DNA of 64,000 nt from Streptomyces gardneri (lineage in GTDB: Bacteria > Actinomycetota > Actinomycetes > Streptomycetales > Streptomycetaceae): contig NZ_BJMN01000032.1 in the NCBI RefSeq assembly GCF_006539185.1, positions 62,001 to 126,000 of the forward strand, in the 5' to 3' direction. Below are positions 7,613-15,519 of this stretch, in pieces. Positions within the stretch are counted from its first letter, which is position 1. Every line of letters begins with the position of its first letter. The notes beneath the pieces are model-generated. The model was not told the origin of the DNA, did not search any database, and saw only the letters and a program-made list of their open reading frames with translations. The position numbers were made by a program, and so were the translations under genes.

Positions 7613-8985
7613 CCGTTCCGGGGGGAAACGAGACCGCCGCCGATACCGGCGCCGCGAAGAACGCCCGAGGCCCGCTGGCCACCGTCCTCACAGCCAACGC
7701 CGTCTCGATCACGGGCAATTCACTCACTCTGATCGGTGTCCCGTGGTTCGCGCTCGACACCACGGGAAGCCCCGGCAAAGCGGGGTTCGTCGCCTTCTGC
7801 GCGGCCCTCCCCGTCCTCCTCTCCACGCTCGCCGGCGGACCGGTCATCGACCGTCTGGGCCGCCGCCGGGTCAGCATCGCCTCCGACCTGGTCTGCGGGC
7901 TCGCGCTCGCCATGATCCCGCTGCTGCACCACCTCGGCGTCCTGGAGTTCTGGATGCTGTGCGCGCTGATGGCGGTCACCGGCCTGTTCCACGCGCCCGG
8001 CGAGATGGCGCGGCACGTCCTGGTCCCCGACCTGGCCCAGCGGGCCGGGACCGCACTCCCCCGGGCGGCGAGCCTCTACGACGCCGTGGCGCGCGGTGCG
8101 CGGATGACGGGCGCCGCCGTAGCCGGACTGCTCGTCGCCTTCCTGGGCGCCGACACGGTCCTGTTCCTCGACGCGGCCACCTTCGGCCTCTCCGCGCTGC
8201 TCGTCACCGCGGGCCTGCGCGGGGTGCCCTCGGCGGAGCCGATGCGCGACGGCCCCCGGCTCTCCCCCGCCCGCTACCGGGCGGACCTCCGCGAGGGATA
8301 CGCCTATCTGTTCCGGTCCCGGCTGCTGCTCGGCATCATGGTCATGGTGATGGTCACCAACGGCCTGGCACAGAGCTGGAGTTCGGTGCTGCTTCCGGTC
8401 CACGCCCGGGAGGAGCTGGGCGGACCGGCCGCCCAGGGCCTGCTGGTCTCGGTCTTCGCCGGCTGCGCGCTCGCCGGGGCGCTGCTGTACGGGGCGGTCG
8501 GGGTGCGTCTCCCCCGCCGGGCCGTGTTCGCGGCGGGGTTCCTCGTCGGCGGCGCCCCGCCGTACGTGGTGGCCGCGCTGACCGACACCACGGCGCCGCT
8601 GCTCGTCACGCTGGCGGCGGCCGGATTCGGCGTCGGCGTCCTCAACCCGATCCTGACGACCGTCATGTACGAGCAGGTGCCGGAGGCGCTGCGCAGCCGG
8701 GTCGTGGGCGCGAGTACGGCCGGGGTGCTGCTCACGACCCCGCTCGGGGGTCTGGCGGCCGGCTTCCTGGTCGAGCGGGTGGGGCTGACGCCGACGCTGC
8801 TCGGGATCGGCGGGCTCTACTTCCTCACGACTCTCGCCCCGCTGGTCTTCCCCTCCTGGCGGGGAATGGACGCCACGCCCGCCACGCCCGCGGAGGGCAT
8901 ACCCGACGCCGGATCCGTCAGCAGCTCGGGACCTTCGACTCCTGCCCCTGTTCCAGGGCCCGGAGGGACGCGACCGCGTCGCTGA
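7609..8985 (+). CDS. Major facilitator superfamily exporter
   Basis: A 458-residue MFS protein with about 12 hydrophobic segments. Cytoplasmic loop 2-3 carries GGPVIDRLGRRRVSI, the family GxxxDRxGRRx motif (about residues 76-90). It resembles the enterobactin-exporter/MFS_3 group, whose members export siderophores, drugs or macrolides. The start overlaps the 64-aa ORF (ATGA). The last ~45 residues are Pro/Ser-rich and extra to the fold, and the 3' end overlaps the convergent Lon-domain gene by 68 bp. The ArsR-type regulator two genes upstream likely controls it. Substrate unknown. Confidence 0.85.
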   Translation: MTVPGGNETAADTGAAKNARGPLATVLTANAVSITGNSLTLIGVPWFALDTTGSPGKAGFVAFCAALPVLLSTLAGGPVIDRLGRRRVSIASDLVCGLALAMIPLLHHLGVLEFWMLCALMAVTGLFHAPGEMARHVLVPDLAQRAGTALPRAASLYDAVARGARMTGAAVAGLLVAFLGADTVLFLDAATFGLSALLVTAGLRGVPSAEPMRDGPRLSPARYRADLREGYAYLFRSRLLLGIMVMVMVTNGLAQSWSSVLLPVHAREELGGPAAQGLLVSVFAGCALAGALLYGAVGVRLPRRAVFAAGFLVGGAPPYVVAALTDTTAPLLVTLAAAGFGVGVLNPILTTVMYEQVPEALRSRVVGASTAGVLLTTPLGGLAAGFLVERVGLTPTLLGIGGLYFLTTLAPLVFPSWRGMDATPATPAEGIPDAGSVSSSGPSTPAPVPGPGGTRPRR

Positions 8986-9700
8986 GCGCGGTGACGGGGA
9001 CGAGCCGGAGGCCCTTCGGCCGCTCGGCCTGGGCATCGGAGCACTCCGCCTTCGGTACGAGGAAGACGGTGGCCCCGTCCCGCGCGGCGGCCTGGGTCTT
9101 GAGGGAGACGCCGCCGACGGCGCCGACCGTGCCGTCCGCGTCGATCGTTCCCGTACCGGCGACGGTCTTGCCGCCGGTGAGGTCGCCGTCGTCGAGCTTG
9201 TCGACGATGCCGAGGGAGAAGAGCAGCCCGGCGCTGGGTCCGCCGATGTCGGCGAGGTGCAGGGTCACCTTCACCTCCTCGGGGTCCAGCTTGAGGTAGT
9301 CGAGGGCGGCGAGGGTCGCCGCGTCCTGGGACTGCTTCATCTGGCCGAGGTTGCGCTTCTCGATCTCGGCGTCGGACTTCCCCGACGGGTAGACGGACTC
9401 GCGCGGCAGGACGGCCCGGTCGGTGCGGAACCAGGCGTCGGCCACGTCCCCGAGGTCGACCTCGGTGGACGGCCCGGTCGCGAGGATGGTCGTCATCCTC
9501 AGCTGCCCCTCGGTCGGCCGGACCGGGGCGCCGGTGATGGTGATGACCTCGCGCCCCTTGTCCTTGCCGAGCACGTCGGCGGTCGTACCGGGCTGCGCGA
9601 TCGCGTACGGCAGCGGCGCGAGCCCGACGACGGCGAAGAGCGCGGCGACCGGCAGGGCGCAGAGCGCGAGGGCACGGGGACGAGACAGGCTGGAGAGCAC
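8918..9700 (-). CDS. Secreted or membrane-anchored Lon (S16) proteolytic-domain protein without PDZ domain
   Basis: A 260-residue protein with an N-terminal hydrophobic segment (about residues 8-36) and a C-terminal Lon protease domain. The catalytic dyad is visible as Ser156 in DIGGPSAGLLFSLG and Lys201 in GGVSLKTQAAA, 45 residues apart as in Lon proteases. The better-known actinobacterial relatives (YlbL type, about 350 aa) carry a PDZ domain between the membrane segment and the protease domain; here that space (about 40-120) shows no PDZ signature. It starts at a GTG with a weak ribosome site. The coding end overlaps the convergent MFS gene by 68 bp. Confidence 0.82.
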   Translation of the reverse strand: MLSSLSRPRALALCALPVAALFAVVGLAPLPYAIAQPGTTADVLGKDKGREVITITGAPVRPTEGQLRMTTILATGPSTEVDLGDVADAWFRTDRAVLPRESVYPSGKSDAEIEKRNLGQMKQSQDAATLAALDYLKLDPEEVKVTLHLADIGGPSAGLLFSLGIVDKLDDGDLTGGKTVAGTGTIDADGTVGAVGGVSLKTQAAARDGATVFLVPKAECSDAQAERPKGLRLVPVTALSDAVASLRALEQGQESKVPSC

Positions 9701-9709
9701 GCATCCAAT

Positions 9710-10852
9710 CTACTGGGGCGCGTGCCTCCCCCGGGCCGGGGGCGCGGGCGCCTGCAGGTGGCGGGCGAAGAAGGACCGCGTTCCGCGCCGCACGGCGTGG
9801 ACCGCCGCCGCCGGGTCGGCAGGCCCGATGAGCGCGGCCCGCGCCGCCGCAGTGACGAGCCCGGCGGCCTGGAGCTGGGGGACGAGGAAGGCGTAGTCGC
9901 CGAACACCCAGTGGTTGCTCTCGGCCAGCGGGACGCGGCGGGCCGGTACGCCCGCCCAGGAACGTGCGATGCGTGCGGCGCCTGCGAATCCGTCCGTGCG
10001 GAACATGAGCAGGGGCCGGTCGAGGCCTTCCAGGAGGTCCGGGTCCAGGTCGAGGTATCCCTCCAGGTTCACGCCGGCGGCGAGCCGGTCGTCGGTGGCC
10101 AGTGCGTGGACGGCGGCGGTGCCGCCCGCCGAGTGTCCGTACACACCGATTCGGCGGAGGTCCATGACGGGGGCGAGGGGCAGGCTCCCGAGCCGGTCGA
10201 GGACGAAGCGGATGTCCGCGACCCGGGTGTCGATCATGGTGCGGAAGGTCGCCGGGTCCGGATTCCCGCGCAGGACGGTCCAGCGCATCCCACTGGGCAG
10301 CTCCACCTGGCTCGCGTCGCCGGGGTGGTCGACGAGGACGACGATCCGGCCGTGGCTCGCCAGGTCCTCGGCGAGGGTCGTGCCGAGGGTGCGGGAGTCT
10401 CCGCCGCCCGGGCTGTACACGAGTACCGGGCGGCGGCCCGGGAGGGCCGGGGCGTCCACGTGCCCATGGGTGAGGACCGCGCCCCAGTCGACGCCGGCGG
10501 CCGGCAGCCCGGGGCGCACCATGGGCGCCAGGCCGGCGAACTCCCCGGCCTCCGCGGGGGTGAGCTGCGGGGCGCGCGGGCGGTCGCGGACGGTGCGGGC
10601 CGGGTACAGGACGCTGATCATGACCTCCCGTACGCCGAGGGCGGGCTCCCAGGGGTCGTTGCGGGAGGTATCCGTCAGCGCGAAGGTGCGGAGGCCGACG
10701 GGGTGGGGGCCGGTCGGCCCGGGCAGCCGGAGGGCGGCCGGTGCCGCGGCCTTGGCGGTGGCGGTGGCGGTGGGGCCGAGCAGGGTGGCGGCTGCGGCGA
10801 GGAGGGCGCCCTTGGCGACGGTGCGGCGGGTGGGTGCGGTGTGCTGGTTCAT
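9710..10852 (-). CDS. Alpha/beta hydrolase, PAF-acetylhydrolase-like, Tat-type signal
   Basis: A 380-residue predicted secreted hydrolase. The N-terminus has twin arginines (TRRTVAKGALLAAAATLLG), suggesting Tat export. The serine nucleophile is Ser241 in VYGHSAGG and the oxyanion strand is PVLVYSPGGG (143-151); a candidate histidine is in SNHWVFGDYAFL, resembling the PAF-acetylhydrolase (isoform II) arrangement. It probably cleaves an ester of a lipid or polyester; the substrate is unknown. I chose ATG 10852 because AGGA sits 8 nt upstream; an ATG at 10861 is in frame but lacks a ribosome site. It is 9 bp downstream of the Lon-domain start and diverges from the DUF5937-like regulator. Confidence 0.8.
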   Translation of the reverse strand: MNQHTAPTRRTVAKGALLAAAATLLGPTATATAKAAAPAALRLPGPTGPHPVGLRTFALTDTSRNDPWEPALGVREVMISVLYPARTVRDRPRAPQLTPAEAGEFAGLAPMVRPGLPAAGVDWGAVLTHGHVDAPALPGRRPVLVYSPGGGDSRTLGTTLAEDLASHGRIVVLVDHPGDASQVELPSGMRWTVLRGNPDPATFRTMIDTRVADIRFVLDRLGSLPLAPVMDLRRIGVYGHSAGGTAAVHALATDDRLAAGVNLEGYLDLDPDLLEGLDRPLLMFRTDGFAGAARIARSWAGVPARRVPLAESNHWVFGDYAFLVPQLQAAGLVTAAARAALIGPADPAAAVHAVRRGTRSFFARHLQAPAPPARGRHAPQ

Positions 10853-10938
10853 GCACGGCATCCTTGGGCGGGGCGGGGCCGTGCGCGAAGGTTCAGGCCC
10901 AGCCCGAAAGGCAGGCGGACGTCGAGGAGTTCGGACAG

Positions 10939-11919
10939 GTGCTGCGTATCCACTTCACCGTGGACGACTTCACCCGGGTGCGGTTCGCGCCCCGGCCGTC
11001 GCCCGTGCCGGAGCTGCACGCGGCCCTCATGATGCTGGGCGCACCGCACGAGGAGCTGCTCTTCGGGCGCTGGCGGGGCAGGCTGTCGCGCGCCCTGCCG
11101 GCGGCGGCCGGGCCGCTCGCGGACCTGGTGCCGGGCGGGGTGGCCCCGCGCTTCCTCGACGTCCTCGGCGGGACGCGGGAGGAGGGCTTCGCCCTGATCC
11201 GCGCGAGCCGCCCGGAGTTCGTCCGGTCGGAGCTGGAGCGGGTGTACGCGGGCGGGGGCCGGGTGCCGTCGTGGGTCCACGCCCTGCACAGCGGGGACGC
11301 CAGGGCGTGGAACACGCTGGACCGCGCGCAGGCGGCGGCGTACGAGACGGTCCTGGCCCCGGTGTGGCCGATGGTCCAGGACCTGCACCGGGCGGAGTTC
11401 ACCCGGCACGCGCTGACGGTCGCGGAGCAGGGCCTCGGCGTCGCCCTGACGCATGCCGCCCCGGGCTCACGGCTGCGGGACGGGGTGTGGGAGTGGCCCG
11501 GCGTCACCGGCGTCCCGGGCGGCCGGGACGTGCGGCTCGACGGCCGGGGGCTCGTCCTGCTGCCGACCTTCCACTGGCGGGGTGGACCGCTCGTCCAGGA
11601 CCTGCCCGGGCACCCCGTGGTCCTGGCCTACCCGGCTGGCCGGGGCCTGCCGCTCGCCCCGGACGGCGACGGCACGCGCGAGGAGGCTCTCACAGGGGTG
11701 CTCGGCAGGACCCGGGCCGAGCTGCTCCGCGCCCTGGACGAGGCCAGGACGACGACGGGCCTGGCCCGCCGTCTGGGCGTCAGCAACGCGACGGCCTCGG
11801 CCCACGCCCAGGCCCTCCGCGCGGCGGGCCTGATCACGACGACCCGCACGGGCAGATCGGTCCACCACGCCCGGACACCGCTGGGCGCGCTGCTGATCGA
11901 CCCGCTGGGCCCGTCCTAG
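10939..11919 (+). CDS. DUF5937-like protein with C-terminal ArsR-type winged helix
   Basis: A 326-residue protein. The first ~240 residues form a domain beginning VLRIHFTVDDFTRVRFA, the start typical of the actinobacterial DUF5937 group. The last ~75 residues are a winged helix (TTTGLARRLGVSNATASAHA, then ALRAAGLITTTRTGRSVHH). The unusual order, HTH at the C-terminus, is normal for this group. GTG 10939 has GAGGAG 9 nt upstream. The stop codon overlaps that of the convergent IclR gene on a shared CTAG. Likely a transcription regulator, perhaps of the divergent hydrolase; the ligand is unknown. Confidence 0.8.
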   Translation: MLRIHFTVDDFTRVRFAPRPSPVPELHAALMMLGAPHEELLFGRWRGRLSRALPAAAGPLADLVPGGVAPRFLDVLGGTREEGFALIRASRPEFVRSELERVYAGGGRVPSWVHALHSGDARAWNTLDRAQAAAYETVLAPVWPMVQDLHRAEFTRHALTVAEQGLGVALTHAAPGSRLRDGVWEWPGVTGVPGGRDVRLDGRGLVLLPTFHWRGGPLVQDLPGHPVVLAYPAGRGLPLAPDGDGTREEALTGVLGRTRAELLRALDEARTTTGLARRLGVSNATASAHAQALRAAGLITTTRTGRSVHHARTPLGALLIDPLGPS

Positions 11920-12557
11920 CGCAGCGCGTCGGCGACCTCGCGGGCCGCGTCCACGACGCGGGGGCCCACGCGCTCGGGGACGGCGTCCGCGAGCATCACG
12001 ACGCCGACGCTGCCCTCGACGCCCGTGACGCCGACCAGCGGTGCGGCGGCCCCGCTCGCGCCGGCCTCCAGCTCGCCGTGGGTGAGAGTGAAGCCGGGTT
12101 CGATCAGCGAGCCCTGGCGGGCGGCGAGGATCGCGCGACCCGCCGCGCCCCGGTCGAGCGGGTGACGGAAGCCGGCCCGGTAGGCGACGTGGTAGTCGGT
12201 CCAGGTCGGTTCGACGACCGCGACGGCCAGCGCCTCCGCCCCGTCGACGAGCGTCAGGTGGGCCGTGGCCCCTATGTCCTCGGCGAGCGAGCGCAGCGCG
12301 GGCAGCGCGGCCTCCCTGACCAGGGGGTGGACCTGGCGGCCGAGCCGAAGCACACCGAGGCCGACGCGGGCGCGCCCGCCGAGGTCGCGGCGGACGAGCG
12401 CGTGCTGTTCGAGCGTGGCCAGCAGGCGGTAGACGACCGTCCGGTTGACCCCGAGTTTGTTGGACAACTCGGTGACGGTCAGGCCGTGGTCGGTGTCGGC
12501 GAGCAGTTTGAGGACTCTGAGTCCCCGGTCGAGCGTCTGGGAGGTTTCCGCGGTCAC
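11916..12557 (-). CDS. IclR-family transcriptional regulator
   Basis: A 213-residue IclR-type regulator. The N-terminal HTH reads LTVTELSNKLGVNRTVVYRL, followed by the wing (TLEQHALVRRDLGGRARVGL); the C-terminal half is the GAF-like effector domain (AHLTLVDGAEALAVAVVEP, and GAAGRAILAA). It is somewhat shorter than the usual ~250 residues because the C-terminal helices are trimmed. A GTG start with GGAG upstream is well supported. No catabolic operon adjoins it, so its target is either itself or distant. Its stop overlaps the stop of the neighbouring plus-strand gene. Confidence 0.88.
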   Translation of the reverse strand: MTAETSQTLDRGLRVLKLLADTDHGLTVTELSNKLGVNRTVVYRLLATLEQHALVRRDLGGRARVGLGVLRLGRQVHPLVREAALPALRSLAEDIGATAHLTLVDGAEALAVAVVEPTWTDYHVAYRAGFRHPLDRGAAGRAILAARQGSLIEPGFTLTHGELEAGASGAAAPLVGVTGVEGSVGVVMLADAVPERVGPRVVDAAREVADALR

Positions 12558-12915
12558 GACGCCCTCTCCTTCGGAGTGAGTGGCGGCGGGCTCTCACGGG
12601 ATCGCGACGCCGGTCCCGTCGGCGACGCACGTCAGAGGCCGCCGGCAGGAAGGGGTACACCGGCTGCGCTCCGCGGCGGCGCTGCCACGGGGCGATTGCT
12701 TTTGAGCCGGGACAGTAGCGACCCGCTCCGCTCAGCGGAAGACCTCGTCCAGAATCCGGGCGCCGGGGACCGGATAGAGACGGTTCGGGACCTTCGTCGG
12801 TCGGACGAGGGACTTTGGCTGACAAGATCGGCTTTGTCGTGCCTCTAGCGTGGAAGGTGTTCGGAGGCGGCCGTGGGGGCCTGTCTCCGGGCCGCGTCCC
12901 GTCACCGCGGGACGC
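12558..12915. other. Intergenic region upstream of the IclR gene
   Basis: About 360 bp without a credible gene. It must hold the IclR promoter on the minus strand. Two short inverted repeats are visible (TCGTC-5-GACGA near 12795-12810 and GACAA-8-TTGTC at 12821-12838); either might be an operator, but evidence is weak. Confidence 0.35.
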
Positions 12916-12951
12916 GTGAGGCCCGTACGCGCAGACTCGTACGGGCCTCAC
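12916..12951 (-). terminator. Terminator downstream of the helicase gene
   Basis: A perfect 14-bp stem (12916-12929 with 12938-12951) and 8-nt loop, about 45 bp after the helicase stop in the direction of transcription. Confidence 0.85.
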
Positions 12952-12996
12952 TGACATCCTGACCGACATCCGGCGGCGGTGCGCCGGCGCGGGGAC

Positions 12997-14787
12997 TCAC
13001 CGCATGCGCGTGGCCCACTCCTGGACCTTCTTGATCCGCTCTCGGATCTGGCCGGCGGTGGCCTCGGCGCTCGGCGGTCCGCCGCACACCCGCCGCAGCT
13101 CGGTGTGGATCACGCCGTGCGGCTTGCCGGTCTGGTGGACGTAGGCGCCGACCATCGTGTTGAGCTGCTTGCGCAGCTCCAGGAGCTCCTTGTGGGAAAC
13201 GACAGGGCGCCGCTCCGCGGGGAGTTCGAGCAGGTCGGCCTCGTCGTCCGGCTTCCTGCGGCTGTGCGCGATCTGCCGGGCCTGGCGCTTCTGCAGCAGC
13301 AGCTGGACCTGGTCGGGTTCGAGGAGACCGGGGATGCCGAGGTAGTCCTGCTCCTCGGCGCTGCCGGGGTGGGCCTGCATGCCGAACTCGGCGGCGTTGT
13401 AGAGGACGCGGTCGAAGACGGCGTCGGACTCCAGCGCCTCGAAGGGCAGCATGTCCTGCTCGCCGGTGTCCTCGTCCTGCTGGCGCTCGGCCTCGGCGAG
13501 CTCCTTCTCGGACTCGGCGTACGGGTCCTCCTCGCCCTGCTTCTTGGGCTTGTCGAGGACGTGGTCGCGCTCGACCTCCATCTCGTTGGCGAAGCCGAGG
13601 AGGCTGGGGATCGTCGGAAGGAACACGGAGGCGGTCTCGCCGCGCCTGCGCGAACGCACGAAACGGCCGACGGCCTGTGCGAAGAACAGGGGGGTCGAGA
13701 TCGTCGTCGCGTACACGCCGACCGAGAGGCGGGGGACGTCGACGCCCTCGGACACCATGCGGACGGCGACCATCCAGCGGTCGGTGTTCTCGCTGAACTC
13801 GTCGATGCGGTTCGAGGCGCCGGTGTCGTCGGAGAGGACGACGGTGGCCTTGGTGCCGGTGATCTCACGGATGAGCTTGGCGTACGAGCGGGCCGAGTCC
13901 TGGTCGGAGGCGATGACGAGCCCGCCCGCGTCCGGGATGGACTTCCGGACTTCGGTGAGCCGCTGGTCGGCGGCACGGAGCACGTTCGGCATCCAGTCGC
14001 CCTTCGCGTCGAGCGCGGTGCGCCAGGCCTGCGAGACGGCGTCCTTGGTCATCGGCTCGCCCAGGCGGGCGGCGATCTCGTCGCCGGCCTTGGTGCGCCA
14101 GCGCATGTTGCCGCTGTAGGAGAGGAAGATGACGGGCCGGACGACGCCGTCGCCGAGGGCGTTGCCGTAGCCGTACGTGTAATCCGCCGAGGACCTGCGG
14201 ATCCCGTCGTTCCCCTCTTCGTACGTGACGAAGGGGATGGGGTTGGTGTCGGAACGGAAGGGGGTGCCGGTGAGGGCGAGTCGCCGCGTGGCGGGCTCGA
14301 AGGCCTCCAGACAGGCCTCGCCCCAGGACTTGGAGTCTCCGGCGTGGTGGATCTCGTCGAGGATGACGAGGGTCTTGCGCTGCTCGGAGCGGTTGCGGTG
14401 GAGCATGGGCCGGACTCCGACGCCGGCGTAGGTGATGGCGACCCCGTCGTACTCCTTGCTCAGCGGCCCGGCGCTGTAGTCCGGGTCCAGCTTGATCCCT
14501 ATCCGCGCGGCGGCGGCGGCCCACTGCTTCTTGAGGTGCTCGGTGGGCGCGACGACCGTGATCTGCTGCACGACGTGGTGGTGCAGCAGCCAGGACGCGA
14601 GGGTCAGGGCGAAGGTCGTCTTGCCGGCGCCGGGGGTGGCGACGGCGAGAAAGTCACGGGGCTGCTCCTGGAGGTACCTGTCCATCGCGCCCTGCTGCCA
14701 GGCTCGCAGCTTGCCGGCGGTACCCCAAGGGGCCCGGCCGGGGAAGGCGGGAGAGAGGTGATGGGAGGAGGTGGTGGTAGTAGTCAC
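12997..14787 (-). CDS. DEAD/DEAH-box (superfamily 2) helicase
   Basis: A 596-residue SF2 helicase. RecA-like domain 1 contains Walker A TPGAGKTT (residues 51-58), the Walker B box DEIH (144-147) and motif III LTGTP. Domain 2 holds the VAVRMVSEGVDVPRLSV segment (motif V) and QAVGRFVRSRR (motif VI). The last ~200 residues are acidic and Gln/Lys-rich with a charged helical linker; no nuclease domain is visible. The layout resembles the ComFA/SSL2-like DNA helicases common in actinobacteria; the precise role (DNA repair or restriction-like) is unknown. GTG start with a close GGAG. A 14-bp terminator hairpin follows. Confidence 0.88.
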   Translation of the reverse strand: MTTTTTSSHHLSPAFPGRAPWGTAGKLRAWQQGAMDRYLQEQPRDFLAVATPGAGKTTFALTLASWLLHHHVVQQITVVAPTEHLKKQWAAAAARIGIKLDPDYSAGPLSKEYDGVAITYAGVGVRPMLHRNRSEQRKTLVILDEIHHAGDSKSWGEACLEAFEPATRRLALTGTPFRSDTNPIPFVTYEEGNDGIRRSSADYTYGYGNALGDGVVRPVIFLSYSGNMRWRTKAGDEIAARLGEPMTKDAVSQAWRTALDAKGDWMPNVLRAADQRLTEVRKSIPDAGGLVIASDQDSARSYAKLIREITGTKATVVLSDDTGASNRIDEFSENTDRWMVAVRMVSEGVDVPRLSVGVYATTISTPLFFAQAVGRFVRSRRRGETASVFLPTIPSLLGFANEMEVERDHVLDKPKKQGEEDPYAESEKELAEAERQQDEDTGEQDMLPFEALESDAVFDRVLYNAAEFGMQAHPGSAEEQDYLGIPGLLEPDQVQLLLQKRQARQIAHSRRKPDDEADLLELPAERRPVVSHKELLELRKQLNTMVGAYVHQTGKPHGVIHTELRRVCGGPPSAEATAGQIRERIKKVQEWATRMR

Positions 14788-14891
14788 GATCTCCGGGTTC
14801 GACGCTCGTCCAGATATGACAACCGGGCCACCTTACCGGCGGCCCGGCCGGAACCTCGTATGAAACCGTGCCGTGACTGCACAGTTGCGAT

Positions 14892-15281
14892 TCAGCTCAC
14901 GTCGGAGGAGATCAGCTCGCGGAGCCCCCTCGCGATCACCTCGACCTCGTCGGTCTCACCGGTCGCGACGGCGACGACCAGGCGTTCCGCGGCGTCGATG
15001 TCCGGTCGCAGCTGGACGCCGTTCATGGCGAGGAAGGTGACACAGGACAGCCAGGCCGTGCGCTTGTTCCTGTCGACGAAGGGGCGGCGGTAGGCCAGCG
15101 ACTGGAGGAGGGCAGCGGCCTTCTCGACAACGCTCGGGTAGACGTCCTTCCCGGAGTGGGCCGACGACGGCCGGTAGGCGGCCTCCGCGACCAGCCCCAG
15201 GTCGTGCACGAGCAGTGCGTGTCCGCGCGCGCTGCGGGCGATTCCGACGACGTCCTCGGCCGAGAGGTACACACACGTCAT
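14892..15281 (-). CDS. Doc-type (Fic fold) toxin with substituted catalytic histidine
   Basis: A 129-residue death-on-curing family protein. Doc toxins phosphorylate EF-Tu using a Fic motif HxFx(D)xNKR. Here the motif at residues 66-74 reads R-P-F-V-D-R-N-K-R: Phe68, Asp70, Asn72, Lys73 and Arg74 match phage P1 Doc even in numbering, but His66 is Arg. Loss of that His is expected to abolish kinase activity. The ATG at 15281 overlaps the stop of the upstream RHH antitoxin gene (ATGA), the usual antitoxin-first layout. A longer frame starting at 15308 would overlap the antitoxin and is unlikely. Either an inactivated toxin or a repurposed protein. Confidence 0.82.
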   Translation of the reverse strand: MTCVYLSAEDVVGIARSARGHALLVHDLGLVAEAAYRPSSAHSGKDVYPSVVEKAAALLQSLAYRRPFVDRNKRTAWLSCVTFLAMNGVQLRPDIDAAERLVVAVATGETDEVEVIARGLRELISSDVS

Positions 15282-15478
15282 CCGAGTCGCTCCAGGAGCT
15301 CGCTCCACCTGGCCGCCTGCTCGCGAGTGGTCTGTCTGACCCTCGCCTCGTGTGCGGTCCGCGCGAGGTAGTCGTCCACGGCCCGGAGCACGAGCGTGTG
15401 CATGCTGACCCCTTCCTCCTGGGCGAGCCGCCTCAGCGCCTCGGTCTGGTCGTCGCGGAGACGCAGATTCATGGCCAT
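15278..15478 (-). CDS. Ribbon-helix-helix antitoxin
   Basis: A 66-residue protein beginning MAMNLRLRDDQTEALRRLAQ, the beta-strand plus helix of an Arc/CopG ribbon-helix-helix DNA-binding domain, with helix 2 as VSMHTLVLRAVDDYL. The charged C-terminal tail (about 42-66) would be the toxin-neutralising part. The stop overlaps the Doc start, so the two are co-translated and the RHH probably represses the shared promoter. Either ATG 15478 or ATG 15472 could be the start; neither has a clear ribosome site. Confidence 0.8.
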   Translation of the reverse strand: MAMNLRLRDDQTEALRRLAQEEGVSMHTLVLRAVDDYLARTAHEARVRQTTREQAARWSELLERLG

Positions 15479-15519
15479 ACCGGGACAGTACTGCCGTACG
15501 CCGTCCGGTACCGGCCGTG

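Noticed and set aside
12558..12996. Small genes between the IclR and helicase genes
   Set aside because: Open frames here lack ribosome sites and codon bias, and one overlaps the terminator hairpin.
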